This document shows, piece by piece, positions 17,810 through 27,092 of a stretch of 64,000 bases of DNA. Source of the stretch: Oceanicoccus sagamiensis (lineage in GTDB: Bacteria; Pseudomonadota; Gammaproteobacteria; Pseudomonadales; Dasaniaceae); assembly GCF_002117105.1 (NCBI RefSeq), contig NZ_CP019343.1:124001-188000 (forward strand), in the 5' to 3' direction. The position numbers and the translations under genes are program-made. The notes beneath the pieces were generated by a model that worked only from the letters and a program-made list of their open reading frames with translations, did no database searches and was not told the DNA's origin. Positions within the stretch are counted from its first letter, which is position 1, and every line of letters begins with the position of its first letter.

Positions 17810-18946
17810 ATGGACAATGAAGAATTAACCCTGTTCCGCGATATGGCGCGCCGCGCTTTCGAGCAGGAAATCCAACCCCATTATGAAAGCTGGGAAGAAC
17901 AGCATATTGTGCCGCGCGAGTTGTGGAACACACTGGGCGCTGCAGGCCTGCTATGCCCGGATATGCCGGAGGAATACGGCGGCGCAGGCACATCACCTCA
18001 TGTGTGTCTGGCCATGATGGAGGAAATGTCACGGATGGGCTTTGGCGGATTGACCACTGGTTACAGTATTCACAGTAATATCGTCGCGCCCTATATTAAT
18101 CACTTTGGCACCGAGGACCAGAAGCAACAGTGGCTGCCCGGCATGGTCACCGGTGACATTGTGGGCGCACTGGCTATGACCGAGCCCGGCGCCGGCTCCG
18201 ACGTACAGGGCATTCGCACCACAGCCGTACGCGATGGTGACGAGTGGGTACTTAACGGCTCCAAGATTTTTATTACCAACGGTATCCACGCTGACCTGGT
18301 GATTGTTGCGGCGCTTACCGACCCCGGCAAAGGCGCCAAGGGCACCTCGCTATTTCTGGTGGATGCTTCCCTGCCCGGCTTTGAAAAAGGCAATAAGATC
18401 GAAAAGATTGGCCAGCATACCTCCGACACGGCGGAATTATTTTTCCAGGATGTACGCTTGCCCACTAACGCGCTGCTTGGCGAAGAAAACAAGGGCTTCG
18501 CCATTATGATGCAAGAGCTGCCGCGGGAACGTCTGGGTATTGCCGCCCAGGCTATAGCCGCTGCTGAAGGTGCTATGGATATCACTGTCGAGTACGTTAT
18601 GGAGCGTAAGGCCTTTGGCCAGACGGTGGCGTCTTTCCAGAACACCCGCTTTACCCTGGCGGAAGTCAAAACCGAAATCGCACTCAACCGGGCACTGTAC
18701 GAGAAGTGTGCCGACCAGTACGCCCGCAATGAGTTGACCGTTGACGATGCGGCGATGCTTAAGTACGCCAGTACGGAAATGCAGTGCAGTACCATTGACC
18801 AGTGCCTGCAATTGTTTGGCGGCTACGGCTATACCGCCGAGTACCCAATCTCGCGCTACTATACCGATGCCCGTATCCAGCGTATCTACGGTGGAACTTC
18901 TGAGATTATGCGCGAGCTGGTAGCGCGCTCTATCCTCGGCCGCTGA
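17810..18946 (+). CDS. Long-chain-type acyl-CoA dehydrogenase
   Basis: The 378-residue flavoprotein has the ACAD signatures ALAMTEPGAGSDVQGIRT and YGGTSEIMRELVARSIL. The usual MCAD-type catalytic Glu in YEGT is Gly here. QELPRERLGIAAQA (Glu240) matches the long-chain (LCAD) and isovaleryl-CoA dehydrogenase position for the catalytic base. It would introduce the alpha,beta double bond in a long or branched acyl-CoA. The start at 17810 is supported by a CCTGGAG ribosome site at 17799-17805. Its stop overlaps the convergent DUF1145 gene by 17 bases. Regulation by the shared motif is inferred. Confidence 0.9.
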   Translation: MDNEELTLFRDMARRAFEQEIQPHYESWEEQHIVPRELWNTLGAAGLLCPDMPEEYGGAGTSPHVCLAMMEEMSRMGFGGLTTGYSIHSNIVAPYINHFGTEDQKQQWLPGMVTGDIVGALAMTEPGAGSDVQGIRTTAVRDGDEWVLNGSKIFITNGIHADLVIVAALTDPGKGAKGTSLFLVDASLPGFEKGNKIEKIGQHTSDTAELFFQDVRLPTNALLGEENKGFAIMMQELPRERLGIAAQAIAAAEGAMDITVEYVMERKAFGQTVASFQNTRFTLAEVKTEIALNRALYEKCADQYARNELTVDDAAMLKYASTEMQCSTIDQCLQLFGGYGYTAEYPISRYYTDARIQRIYGGTSEIMRELVARSILGR

Positions 18947-19205
18947 TCCTGATCGTCTTCAACTGCAAGGCACCAAACAACATCGTTAACAAGTAATCCC
19001 CGGGGCCGCGCATTCTTTTATGAAACAGTAGAATCTCAATCATATGAGAAACCACCAGAAAAACACCGAGCCACTGAAACGCCTGTGGAAATGGCACCAG
19101 CAAAGGCTCTATCACAGAGACCAGAATAAGCAACCAAACTATAGAGACAATAACCTTTAAAATTTTTAAGCGTTGAATGGCATGCATCATAAGTGCTTTT
19201 CTCAA
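18930..19205 (-). CDS. DUF1145 family small membrane protein
   Basis: The 91-residue protein has two to three hydrophobic helices (VIVSIVWLLILVSVIEPLL and WLGVFLVVSHMIEILLF) followed by a polar C-terminus. This matches the size and the HMIE motif of DUF1145 inner-membrane proteins, whose function is unknown. A start at MMHAI (19190) is equally possible. It converges on the acyl-CoA dehydrogenase gene with a 17-base overlap and has its own copy of the shared promoter motif. Confidence 0.7.
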   Translation of the reverse strand: MRKALMMHAIQRLKILKVIVSIVWLLILVSVIEPLLVPFPQAFQWLGVFLVVSHMIEILLFHKRMRGPGDYLLTMLFGALQLKTIRISGRG

Positions 19206-19276
19206 TTATCGTGCTATGAGTTTGGCTAATCATTTCAGCGACTGAATAAACTTTATGTTAAACCGCCAGTCAATCG

Positions 19277-19319
19277 ATTGTAGCGAACGTTGAAGACAGG
19301 ACAGAACCCTTCTCGGCCA
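19277..19319 (-). promoter_or_regulatory. Shared-motif promoter of the DUF1145 gene
   Basis: On the minus strand TGGCCGAGAAGGGT (19319-19306) lies 37 nt before TACAAT (19282-19277), whose context CTACAATCGATT matches the GST promoter context CTATAATCGATT. Confidence 0.5.
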
Positions 19320-19375
19320 TTCGGATTGATCTTGACAAAACCCCAGCAGCAAACAGTTAGCCTACAGGAATAAGC

Positions 19376-19419
19376 TGACCGAATATGATTCCATAATACG
19401 GTTTTCACCACTCTATATT
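19376..19419 (+). promoter_or_regulatory. Shared-motif promoter of the SDR gene at 19487
   Basis: TGACCGAATATGAT (19376-19389), followed by TCCA, lies 38 nt before TATATT (19414-19419). The SDR gene begins 68 bases further on. Confidence 0.55.
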
Positions 19420-19486
19420 CGCTCATCACAATCACCAACTCTAATGATGACCTGCCTGCATTATTGAATATCGGAGTGCCTGCTAA

Positions 19487-20362
19487 ATGAAACGTATTGT
19501 TATTACCGGAGCCGCCAGTGGCTTGGGGCTTGCCCTGGCGAAAAAATATGCCAGTGAAGGCTGGTCTGTTTGTCTTGCTGATATTCAGGATAAAGAGGGA
19601 ATCAGGATTGCCTCGCAACTAAGTGCCATCTATAGCAACGATTGTTTTTTCCAACACCTGGATATCACCAGTGATGCCCAGTGGCAGGAGCTGGTGGCTA
19701 TCATTACTGAGCGATGGCAAGGGCTGGATGCCTTAGTCAATAATGCCGGTGTGGCTGCGGCCGGCGATATCGATACTTTTTCGCTAAAAGACTTTCAGTG
19801 GGCTTTGGATATCAATTTAATGGGGGCTGTAAAAGGCTGCCACGCCTGCGTGCCACTCTTAAAAGAAACTAAAGGCTTTCTTATCAATGTAGCGTCTATG
19901 GCTGGGCTATTACATATGGGGTCGATGTCTGCCTATAACGTCTCAAAAGCAGGCATGGTCGCCCTGTCGGAAGGTTTGCTGAGTGAACTTGATCCTTATG
20001 AGGTAAACGTGTCTGTGGTATGCCCGACTTTCTTTCAAAGCAATCTGGCCAAGAGTATGCGCAGCGACAACCCCAAAGCGGCCAAAATAGCGGCCAAGCT
20101 ACACGCCAAAACAGGGATTACCGCAGACAGTATTGCGACAACCGTTTACGACAATGCCCAAAAGGGTAAGCACTATATCCTTGCAGGGACTCGACTTAGC
20201 GACAGAATCATGTGGCGGATAAAGCGTTATCTTCCCCCCGTCTATCTCAATATGATGAAAAGCAATGCGCGGTTACAGTATGCTGATAAATACCCTTCTT
20301 CAGCCAAGGAAGGATTATCCGCACGCGTGGGGCGTTTTATAAGAAGCAAGGTATTAGACTAA
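19487..20362 (+). CDS. SDR family oxidoreductase
   Basis: The 291-residue classical short-chain dehydrogenase has the nucleotide-binding motif TGAASGLG (7-14), NNAG (85-88), Ser137, and the Tyr150-x-x-x-Lys154 pair in YNVSK. A basic C-terminal stretch (SDRIMWRIKRYLPPVYLNMM) extends beyond the core fold, as in SDRs acting on lipophilic substrates near membranes. The substrate is unknown. It stands alone on the plus strand behind a shared-motif promoter and converges with the second GST-like gene. Confidence 0.88.
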   Translation: MKRIVITGAASGLGLALAKKYASEGWSVCLADIQDKEGIRIASQLSAIYSNDCFFQHLDITSDAQWQELVAIITERWQGLDALVNNAGVAAAGDIDTFSLKDFQWALDINLMGAVKGCHACVPLLKETKGFLINVASMAGLLHMGSMSAYNVSKAGMVALSEGLLSELDPYEVNVSVVCPTFFQSNLAKSMRSDNPKAAKIAAKLHAKTGITADSIATTVYDNAQKGKHYILAGTRLSDRIMWRIKRYLPPVYLNMMKSNARLQYADKYPSSAKEGLSARVGRFIRSKVLD

Positions 20363-20525
20363 GACGCCAATGGCCTAACCGGGGAAGCCATGAATATTTC
20401 CTGGCTTGCTTCGCTTTGAACCGGCCAGATATGCAGCGTCAGCTCAAGCTGATACATTGAACAGTCAGTTTCTAAATGGTTTTTTAAACTGCTTTCTTCA
20501 TTAGGGTGCGAGCTGTTTGCTGATG

Positions 20526-21443
20526 CTATGCGATAGAATATCCGGACCTCGGGAAGTGAACGTGTAAGCGCCCAAATTGAGAGGTGTCGCGGGCGAGAAT
20601 AATACGATTTGAGTTAATCGATACTAACTCGCCATTGACGGGAATGACTGCATAGTCCTCGGGTGAGACACTGACAGATTGCCCCACCTTGAAACTGTCA
20701 TGATCCTCGCTGCTCGGTACTGCCCGTGGTGATGTCCTACTGGCTAATTCGAAGGCTTCAGCTTGTGTTATTTCTTCTCTCGGGCCCTGGCCAATTGCGC
20801 TCACGGAACTGTACCACCGTTGCACATTCGGGCCCGCGGCGAGTGGCTTCCTATTAAAACTGACGTGCAGCCACAACACGTGATAAACGCTGAAGTCAGC
20901 CAGAGAAGGTAAGTCCCCGGCTATCCAGGTCGAGTGATTTAAATGTGATTCTAAATCATCGATTAAAGCTGCGAGAATATGTTGAGCTTTTTTCGGATGT
21001 ACGCCTTTCTTAGTCCCCCCCTCCAGCATACCCTTGCGGTCTTTAATAAAGGGGATAATTTGCAGGAGACCAAGTTTCATCCACATGGTAGTTAGCAATC
21101 GCAATGGGGGTACCGCGGCTATTGCAGAGAAAAAAGCCTCTTGCTCTGCGCGATTCACTAGCTCGAGTGCTCTTCCTTCAAGGTTTTGAGGCTGCAGTTT
21201 CTGATTGCTGGTTATTTCCGCGACCTCTTCTGCGATCAAGGCGGTATCACAGATAATATCTGCCCCCAGCTGCAAAACCGGAATACGCCGGTAGCCACCG
21301 GTTAAGGGATCCAGATTGGGTCTGGGTGGCCTTGCCGGTGAGGGTAGCGACTTCCATGGTGTATTGGTTAAACCGAACATGAGTCTAATTTTTTCTGCAT
21401 AGGGTGAAGCGTCGTAGTGATGCAAAATGATCGGTGTGGACAC
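20526..21443 (-). CDS. Glutathione S-transferase family protein
   Basis: The 305-residue protein opens IILHHYDASPYAEKIRLMFGLTNTPW, a GST N-terminal thioredoxin domain with SPYAEK at the glutathione site. A C-terminal helical domain (WIAGDLPSLADFSVYHVLWL) follows. The last 80 or so residues (SVSPEDYAVIPVNGELVSINSNRIILAR) form an extra beta-rich tail not found in ordinary GSTs. It is related in architecture to the GST at 16.4 kb. A motif copy and a -10 box lie just upstream. Confidence 0.82.
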   Translation of the reverse strand: MSTPIILHHYDASPYAEKIRLMFGLTNTPWKSLPSPARPPRPNLDPLTGGYRRIPVLQLGADIICDTALIAEEVAEITSNQKLQPQNLEGRALELVNRAEQEAFFSAIAAVPPLRLLTTMWMKLGLLQIIPFIKDRKGMLEGGTKKGVHPKKAQHILAALIDDLESHLNHSTWIAGDLPSLADFSVYHVLWLHVSFNRKPLAAGPNVQRWYSSVSAIGQGPREEITQAEAFELASRTSPRAVPSSEDHDSFKVGQSVSVSPEDYAVIPVNGELVSINSNRIILARDTSQFGRLHVHFPRSGYSIA

Positions 21444-22062
21444 AGATTCTGCTCCTTCTGTTCTATCGGGTTATCTCTATTATGCTTGCTTTCGAATATA
21501 CCACGCTATGATTGGATTCGGTCATAAATACAGTCACAATTAGGTAACAGCTCAAGGTCATAACCACCCTCTCAACCTCATTCAGCACCGAACTTTCAAA
21601 CCGGACATATGCGTAGCTTTTACTTTGTACTATCTGACAATGAAGTGACCTTAGAATCCCAAGGACCATTTTCTCTACCCTGAGAGAAATAGCCTCTCAC
21701 TAGAATCTCTATATTATTCTTATTCGACTACTTCAATATCATTGGACTATAAACGTATTCTAACAACAAGCACTACAAGACACCCCCAACTTTATTGTAC
21801 CTACAAGTAAGTTGTACCCATACCGAGCTCAACATCCCCCCCTAAAAAACACTCTCAGAAGAAAATCTCGAAAAATGATAATTCTGTGCGCCTCACGCGC
21901 GCCGTATACAGCAATTTTCCGAGAAAAAGACCTCCGTGTTTTAATTTTCTGCCTTTTCCTGTTCATGCCTGAAAATTCTGACAATACTCCCCTTAACCAA
22001 TTATTTTTAAAAGTTAAAACGGTGTATTTGAACAAATGTAAAAAATCAAACAAGGGTAAAAG
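21444..22062. other. AT-rich gene-free left flank of the integrative element
   Basis: These 619 bases hold the GST promoter at the left end. An imperfect inverted repeat spans about 21867-21924 (TCTCGAAAAAT against ATTTTCCGAGA, around a GTGCGCCTCACGCGCGCC core) some 140 bases before the AlpA-type gene; it could be a regulator or recombinase binding region. The octamer TACCTACA at 21798-21805 recurs beside the integrase start at 23756-23763. An 84-codon frame at 21812-22066 has no family support and was not called. Confidence 0.5.
21479..21524 (-). promoter_or_regulatory. Shared-motif promoter of the second GST-like gene
   Basis: On the minus strand TGACCGAATCCAAT (21524-21511) shares the nine bases TGACCGAAT with the SDR promoter. 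A CATAAT -10 candidate (21484-21479) lies 40 nt downstream. This is the weakest copy in its distal half. Confidence 0.4.
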
Positions 22063-22269
22063 ATGATGTGTGTAAACCAAGATGAAGACCGAATGCTGAC
22101 AGAGACAGAAGTCACCGCCATGATTTCCATCAGCCCTTCCAGCTTAAGACGCTGGGTGGCTAAATCCTCCTTCCCTGCACCGGTCACTCTGGAAGGCTCA
22201 AGATATAAGCGGTGGTTAATGAGCGATGTCCAGCAATGGATTCAGTCAAAGAGAAATACATCCACTTAG
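22063..22269 (+). CDS. AlpA family phage-type transcriptional regulator
   Basis: The 68-residue protein reads MLTETEVTAMISISPSSLRR then RYKRWLMSDVQQWIQ, the small MerR/AlpA-like winged helix that controls excision in P4-like and other integrative elements. The AAGGG at 22050-22054 supports the start at 22063; an internal start at 22093 is also possible. It converges on the broken integrase and no other cargo gene lies between them. Confidence 0.8.
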   Translation: MMCVNQDEDRMLTETEVTAMISISPSSLRRWVAKSSFPAPVTLEGSRYKRWLMSDVQQWIQSKRNTST

Positions 22270-22304
22270 GAAAGATAAAACGAGCTCTATTTACCGCTAT
22301 CAAA

Positions 22305-23658
22305 TTAAGACATCAATGCATCCAAATGGTCTGCCCACTTCTGCAACCAAACCTTACATTCTGACTCATATTCGTAGAGGTTATATACCCTCTATCCCCC
22401 TTTTGGAATGCCCGACTATGGCTTCAGCCACGTCACCAGGGCAACCAAGACGAGCCAAACCTGTTCTAACTGTCCTGCGAAGGTCGTGAGGTGCCCAATC
22501 GTCAACAGCATCCAACCACACCTGCCTCTCGGTATAACGTCTGCGGTTTGTGATTTTCTCTGGGTTTTTAAGTTGCCATTTCGTTTCTGACAAGCTCTTT
22601 TGTTGGATAGGTTTCCCCGTTCTTGTGGAAGGAAATACATAGATCTCGGTAGATAGCTTTAATTGTTCTAGAAATTTTACTGCCTGCCGAGGAAGCTGGA
22701 CGCTCTGCCCAACCCCGGTTTTGCTCTTTGAAGCCGGTACAAATAGCGTGCCTTTGGCTAAATCAACCTCACTCCATTCAACCCTACAGACGGTTCCGGT
22801 TCTTAAACCTGTCCATAAGGTTAAGCGCATGACATTTTTCTGTGTCGTCGAGAAGCCGCTTCCAGGTAGCCACTTGAGCAACTTAACTAACTCTGCATCG
22901 TCAAGAAATCTCCCTCTGGGCTTTGAGCTTAGCCGAACCTTGGTTCGCTTGAGCCGCTCTTTCGCCTGCAATGCAGGATTACTAAATTCATCGGGGAATC
23001 GCTCCATACCAATGGAGTATTCATAAGCAGCAACCAGCTCTCGCAGCACATTACCCGCCTGGACCTCTGACCCACGCTGGATAATAGCGCTAATCAAATC
23101 AACGATATCTCGCCTCGTGACTTCAACTGCAGGGTGACTGCCCAGCACCCTGACTGCATCAGCCTCTAATGTTCTGCGGCATTCTCGCTGGGCTTTCTTG
23201 TTTCTAGCACCAGGGATTTTTCGGCCCTCTATATACCGATCTTCAATATACTCCTCTAGGTAACGATCGATCATTGTTGTGACCGTAAAGTTGGTATTGA
23301 GAAGCTTTCTAGACTCCGCCTGCCTTTCCTCCTCCTCTTGGCGCCTTTTATGATCACGCTCAGCCTTAGGACAGCGGCCGGCCTTTCGAACAGACTTTAG
23401 CCCCTGAAACTCCACCCTTGCCTCTGCCAGGCTAATATCCGGGTAATGGCCAAAGGTCATCGAGGTTGTTTTGGACTTATTGAGAGGGCTCCTATAACGG
23501 TAATAAAAGGCCCGATTGCCTTTAGAACCGATAGAGACTCTTAACCCTGCGTTCTCCGCAGTATCTGATAGATCCTTATCACCCGGCTTCATGGATTTTA
23601 TTGCCATGTCGGATAGTTGTTTCCTTACCCTTTTGATATGCTGATCCTCTTTTGTCAT
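22305..23658 (-). pseudogene. Tyrosine recombinase integrase (P4-like, DUF4102), truncated at the catalytic Tyr
   Basis: The open frame (425 codons, 23658-22381) begins with the DUF4102 N-terminal domain (LRVSIGSKGNRAFYYRY). It has the catalytic WTGLRTGTV and PHDLRRTVRTGL and stops at GHSKRGIEGI. The next residue should be the nucleophile Tyr, nine after the His of GHS. The codon region reads ATA TAA CCT; two more bases (TA) would give ATA TAT AAC and continue NLYEYESECKVWLQKW to a stop at 22305. The lost TA lies in a short TATATA tract (22382-22387). As sequenced, the protein cannot form the covalent DNA link. The element is therefore probably immobile, unless this is a read error. Confidence 0.85.
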
Positions 23659-23692
23659 AGCTGGATTACCAACCCAGCGATGTATTGTTTAA

Positions 23693-23766
23693 AAGTGTAG
23701 GTAGCTGCTTTCTTACTATCAGAGTACCCCAACTTTTTAATTTTACTAGCACTTTTACCTACACTT
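23693..23766. repeat. Inverted repeat upstream of the integrase gene
   Basis: AAGTGTAGGTA (23693-23703) and TACCTACACTT (23756-23766) are perfect inverted repeats separated by 52 bases, directly upstream of the integrase start. They could be integrase arm or core binding sites marking the right end of the element. No duplicated attachment site next to a tRNA gene was seen. Confidence 0.45.
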
Positions 23767-23866
23767 ATTTATGGCCTTGTGTGGAAACCTATGACACAAC
23801 ATGACACGTCACGACATAACAAAAACCAAGTAAAACCCTTAAATATCAAGGATTTAAAGTTAAGAA

Positions 23867-26476
23867 ATGGGAAGTAACGCACAAAATACCGAAGCCCAGA
23901 AACCTGCTCACACACCTATGATGCAGCAATACCTCAAGATCAAGGCAGAACACCCCAATGAACTGGTGTTTTACCGGATGGGGGATTTTTACGAGTTGTT
24001 TTATGACGATGCCAAAAAGGCCGCGGAGTTAATGGGTATTACCCTGACTGCCAGGGGTAAATCCAATGGTGACCCGATCCCTATGGCGGGTATTCCCTTC
24101 CATTCGGCGGATAGTTATTTAGCCAAGCTGGTCAAGTTTGGGGAGTCGGTGGCTATCTGTGAACAGGTGGGCGACCCGGCAACCACCAAAGGGCCGGTAG
24201 AGCGTAAAGTGATGCGGGTGGTTACGCCCGGTACGATTAGTGATGAAGCGCTATTGGAAGAACACCGCGATAATATTCTGCTGGCTATTAATCATGTTGA
24301 CGGTCGCTTTGGTTTATCGACTCTGGATATTGGCAGCGGCCGCTTTCAAGTCTTTGAAGTGGATTCCATTGAAGCCGTTATGAGCGAGCTACAGCGTTTG
24401 GACCCTGCCGAAGTATTGGTCCATGAAGAGCTTAATAATGAAGAGATTCTCGCCCGCAAAGGCCTGCGCCGTCGCCCGCCCTGGGAATTTGAATTAGAAA
24501 CCGCAGAGCGATTGCTAACACAGCAATTCAATACTAAAGATTTAACCGGTTTTGGCTGTGCGGACCTAACACTGGCCATTGCCGCAGCTGGCTGCTTGTT
24601 AGGCTATGCCAAAGAAACCCAACGCACTGCCCTGCCCCATATTCGCAGCCTGATTCATGAGCGCCGTGAAGACAGCGTGATCCTTGATGCCGCAACGCGC
24701 CGCAATTTGGAAATTGATACCAACCTGACCGGCGGTGAGCAATTTACTTTGCAGTGGGTATTGGATAAAACCAAAACCGCAATGGGTGGACGCTTATTGC
24801 GCCGCTGGTTAAATCGCCCGCTGAATAATCAGCAAGTGTTAGAGCAAAGACAGGCGGCCATAAAAGCCTTACTAAAAGATTTTCAGTTTGAAGCGTTCCG
24901 TGAAAGTTTAAAACCTGTTGGCGATATGGAGCGGATTTTAGCGCGAGTAGCTTTGCGCTCGGCACGGCCCAGAGATTTATCTCGCCTGGCACAGTCACTT
25001 AATGTTTTACCCGAGTTACAACCACAGTGCACTCAACTAAATGCTGAATTGATTAGCTCTCTGGCGGTTAAAGCCGGTGAATATCCAGAGCTCACTGCGT
25101 TATTGGAACGAGCCATTATTGAAAACCCGCCGGTGGTTATTCGTGATGGCGGCGTTATTGCCGAAGGCTATGATGCCGAGCTGGATGAGTTAAGAAATAT
25201 CAGCAGCAATGCTGGCCAGTTTTTAGTCGACCTTGAAAACCAGGAAAGGGAACGTACCGGCATTAATACGTTAAAAGTCGGCTATAACCGAGTGCACGGT
25301 TACTATATTGAAATTAGCCGCGCGCAGTCCGATAAGGCACCGGTTGAATATATTCGTCGGCAAACTTTAAAAAATGCTGAGCGCTTTATCACTCCCGAAT
25401 TAAAAACCTTTGAAGATAAAGCACTCAGTGCCAAGAGCCGCGCCTTAAGCCGCGAGAAGGCACTCTATGAAGAATTAGTAGAAACCCTTAACCTGCAGCT
25501 TGCCGAGCTACAGGGGACCGCCAGTGCGCTCTCAGAACTGGATGTGCTGGCCAATTTAGCCGAGCGTGCAGATGTTTTAAATTTAAGCCAACCTTCTTTC
25601 TGTGCAGAGCCCGGGATTAATATCGAGCAAGGCCGACACTTAGTGGTTGAGCAAGTATTGAATGAACCCTTTATTCCCAACGATGTAAACTTTAATGACC
25701 AGCGCCGTATGCTGATTGTGACTGGCCCGAATATGGGCGGTAAATCGACGTATATGCGTCAGACGGCGGTGATTGTTTTACTGGCTCATATCGGCAGCTA
25801 TGTCCCGGCTATAGCCGCACAATTAAGTTTGGTCGACCAGATCTTTACCCGTATCGGTTCCTCCGATGATTTGGCTGGCGGGCGCTCAACCTTTATGGTG
25901 GAAATGACCGAGACAGCTAATATTCTTCACAATGCTACGGATAAAAGTCTGGTCTTGATGGATGAAATTGGCCGCGGTACCAGCACCTTTGACGGTCTGT
26001 CTTTGGCCTGGGCCAGCGCGGTATATTTAGCCAGCAAAGTAAAAGCCTATACGTTATTTGCTACCCATTATTTTGAATTAACCGCTTTGCCTGAGGATTA
26101 CCCCCAAGCCCACAATATCCATTTGGATGCCACCGAGCATAATGACCATATTGTGTTTCTCCATAGTATTCAGGAAGGCCCAGCCAGTAAAAGCTATGGT
26201 TTGCAGGTAGCCAAGCTGGCAGGTATTCCCGACTCAGTGGTTGCAGCGGCAAAAACCAAGCTGGCCAGCCTTGAGAATGCAGAACCGGCCACAATTAGCG
26301 AAAAATCCGCCAATTTGGCCGCATCGGTGGCCACTGATCCGGTTTCGCCACAGCAACCGGATATGTTTTCTGCACCACACCCGGCTATCGGTAAACTGAG
26401 TGATATTAATCCGGATGATTTAAGCCCCAGAGAGGCGCTGGAACTACTGTATACCCTAAAAAATATGACCAATTAA
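23867..26476 (+). CDS. mutS: DNA mismatch repair protein MutS
   Basis: The 869-residue protein has the mismatch-reading FYE motif (41-43, in MGDFYELF) and the Walker [11 protein letters not shown] (619-628). The Walker B-type [24 protein letters not shown] and the C-terminal beta-clamp/MutL region are also present. Length and order match gammaproteobacterial MutS (E. coli about 853). It recognises base mismatches and starts methyl-directed or related repair. In pseudomonads mutS is usually followed by recA-side genes on the far side of fdxA and rpoS. Here the far side is occupied by the decayed integrase and the catabolic region. Confidence 0.98.
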   Translation: MGSNAQNTEAQKPAHTPMMQQYLKIKAEHPNELVFYRMGDFYELFYDDAKKAAELMGITLTARGKSNGDPIPMAGIPFHSADSYLAKLVKFGESVAICEQVGDPATTKGPVERKVMRVVTPGTISDEALLEEHRDNILLAINHVDGRFGLSTLDIGSGRFQVFEVDSIEAVMSELQRLDPAEVLVHEELNNEEILARKGLRRRPPWEFELETAERLLTQQFNTKDLTGFGCADLTLAIAAAGCLLGYAKETQRTALPHIRSLIHERREDSVILDAATRRNLEIDTNLTGGEQFTLQWVLDKTKTAMGGRLLRRWLNRPLNNQQVLEQRQAAIKALLKDFQFEAFRESLKPVGDMERILARVALRSARPRDLSRLAQSLNVLPELQPQCTQLNAELISSLAVKAGEYPELTALLERAIIENPPVVIRDGGVIAEGYDAELDELRNISSNAGQFLVDLENQERERTGINTLKVGYNRVHGYYIEISRAQSDKAPVEYIRRQTLKNAERFITPELKTFEDKALSAKSRALSREKALYEELVETLNLQLAELQGTASALSELDVLANLAERADVLNLSQPSFCAEPGINIEQGRHLVVEQVLNEPFIPNDVNFNDQRRMLIVTGPNMGGKSTYMRQTAVIVLLAHIGSYVPAIAAQLSLVDQIFTRIGSSDDLAGGRSTFMVEMTETANILHNATDKSLVLMDEIGRGTSTFDGLSLAWASAVYLASKVKAYTLFATHYFELTALPEDYPQAHNIHLDATEHNDHIVFLHSIQEGPASKSYGLQVAKLAGIPDSVVAAAKTKLASLENAEPATISEKSANLAASVATDPVSPQQPDMFSAPHPAIGKLSDINPDDLSPREALELLYTLKNMTN

Positions 26477-26571
26477 CAATCATTTAGCCAAAAAACACTC
26501 TACAGCGTTTTGGGTTGGTGATAGACTACGCGCCGTTAGTAATTAGGATCAAATCAAGAGGCTAGAACGAC

Positions 26572-26895
26572 ATGACATTTGTAGTTGGGGAACAGTGCAT
26601 TAAGTGTAAACATACTGACTGTGTGGAAGTATGCCCCGTTGACTGTTTTTATGAAGGTCCCAATTTTCTGGTTATCCACCCTGACGAGTGTATTGATTGC
26701 GCTTTATGTGAGCCTGAGTGCCCTGTTGATGCGATTTACTCGGAGGATGAGCTACCTGAAGACCAGCAAGTCTTTATGGAGCTAAACGCCGAATTAGCCG
26801 AAGTATGGCCCTGCATCACTGAGATGAAAGAAGCGCCTGCGGATGCTGAAGAATGGGCGAATAAGCCTGATAAATTGGCGCTGCTTGAGCGTTAA
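26572..26895 (+). CDS. fdxA: 7Fe ferredoxin FdxA
   Basis: The 107-residue protein has the two-cluster pattern C9-x2-C12, C17, C21-P ([14 protein letters not shown]) and C40-x2-C43-x2-C46-x3-C50-P ([12 protein letters not shown]). This is the pattern of Azotobacter FdI-type ferredoxins with one 3Fe-4S and one 4Fe-4S cluster. The C-terminal DUF3470-like extension ([13 protein letters not shown]) is present. It carries electrons at low potential in the cytoplasm. Linkage to mutS and rpoS is conserved in Pseudomonas-like genomes. A good intrinsic terminator follows. Confidence 0.96.
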   Translation: MTFVVGEQCIKCKHTDCVEVCPVDCFYEGPNFLVIHPDECIDCALCEPECPVDAIYSEDELPEDQQVFMELNAELAEVWPCITEMKEAPADAEEWANKPDKLALLER

Positions 26896-26914
26896 TAGAA
26901 AAGACATAACGATA

Positions 26915-26943
26915 AAGGCGACGTGTTGAGTCGCCTTTTTTTT
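26915..26943 (+). terminator. Rho-independent terminator of fdxA
   Basis: AAGGCGAC (26915-26922) pairs with GTCGCCTT (26930-26937) around a seven-base loop, and eight T follow (26936-26943). Confidence 0.85.
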
Positions 26944-26965
26944 GCCAGAAATTTGTACAGCACGC

Positions 26966-27032
26966 GATGGTGGATTGTAATCCACCCTACTGGAGCCCGA
27001 CATAACTGTAGGGTGGATTACAATCCACCATC
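26966..27032. repeat. Composite palindromic GGTGGATT repeat, copy C (perfect inverted pair)
   Basis: A 25-base arm (26966-26990) and its exact reverse complement (27008-27032) flank a 17-base spacer, and each arm itself contains the palindrome GGTGGATTnnAATCCACC. It lies between the fdxA and rpoS terminators, so it is not needed to end either transcript. This is the best preserved composite copy. Confidence 0.9.
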
Positions 27033-27041
27033 CCACCCAAT

Positions 27042-27067
27042 AAAAAAGGCCGCCATTCGGCAGCCTT
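27042..27067 (-). terminator. Rho-independent terminator of rpoS
   Basis: On the minus strand AAGGCTGCC (27067-27059) pairs with GGCGGCCTT (27054-27046), including one G-T pair, around a four-base loop. A T run follows on the minus strand (27047-27042). Confidence 0.8.
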
Positions 27068-27092
27068 CTTAAATATTATATTGAGCTAGTGG

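Noticed and set aside
18100-18795. 231-codon minus-strand open frame opposite the LCAD-type gene
   Set aside because: It lies fully inside a well-supported acyl-CoA dehydrogenase and has Ser/Pro-rich shadow composition with no family motif.
19253-19618. 121-codon minus-strand frame over the SDR start
   Set aside because: It crosses the promoter motifs and the start of a well-supported SDR gene.
21812-22066. 84-codon frame before the AlpA-type gene
   Set aside because: Overlaps the inverted-repeat region, reads as basic and low-complexity, and has no ribosome site or family.
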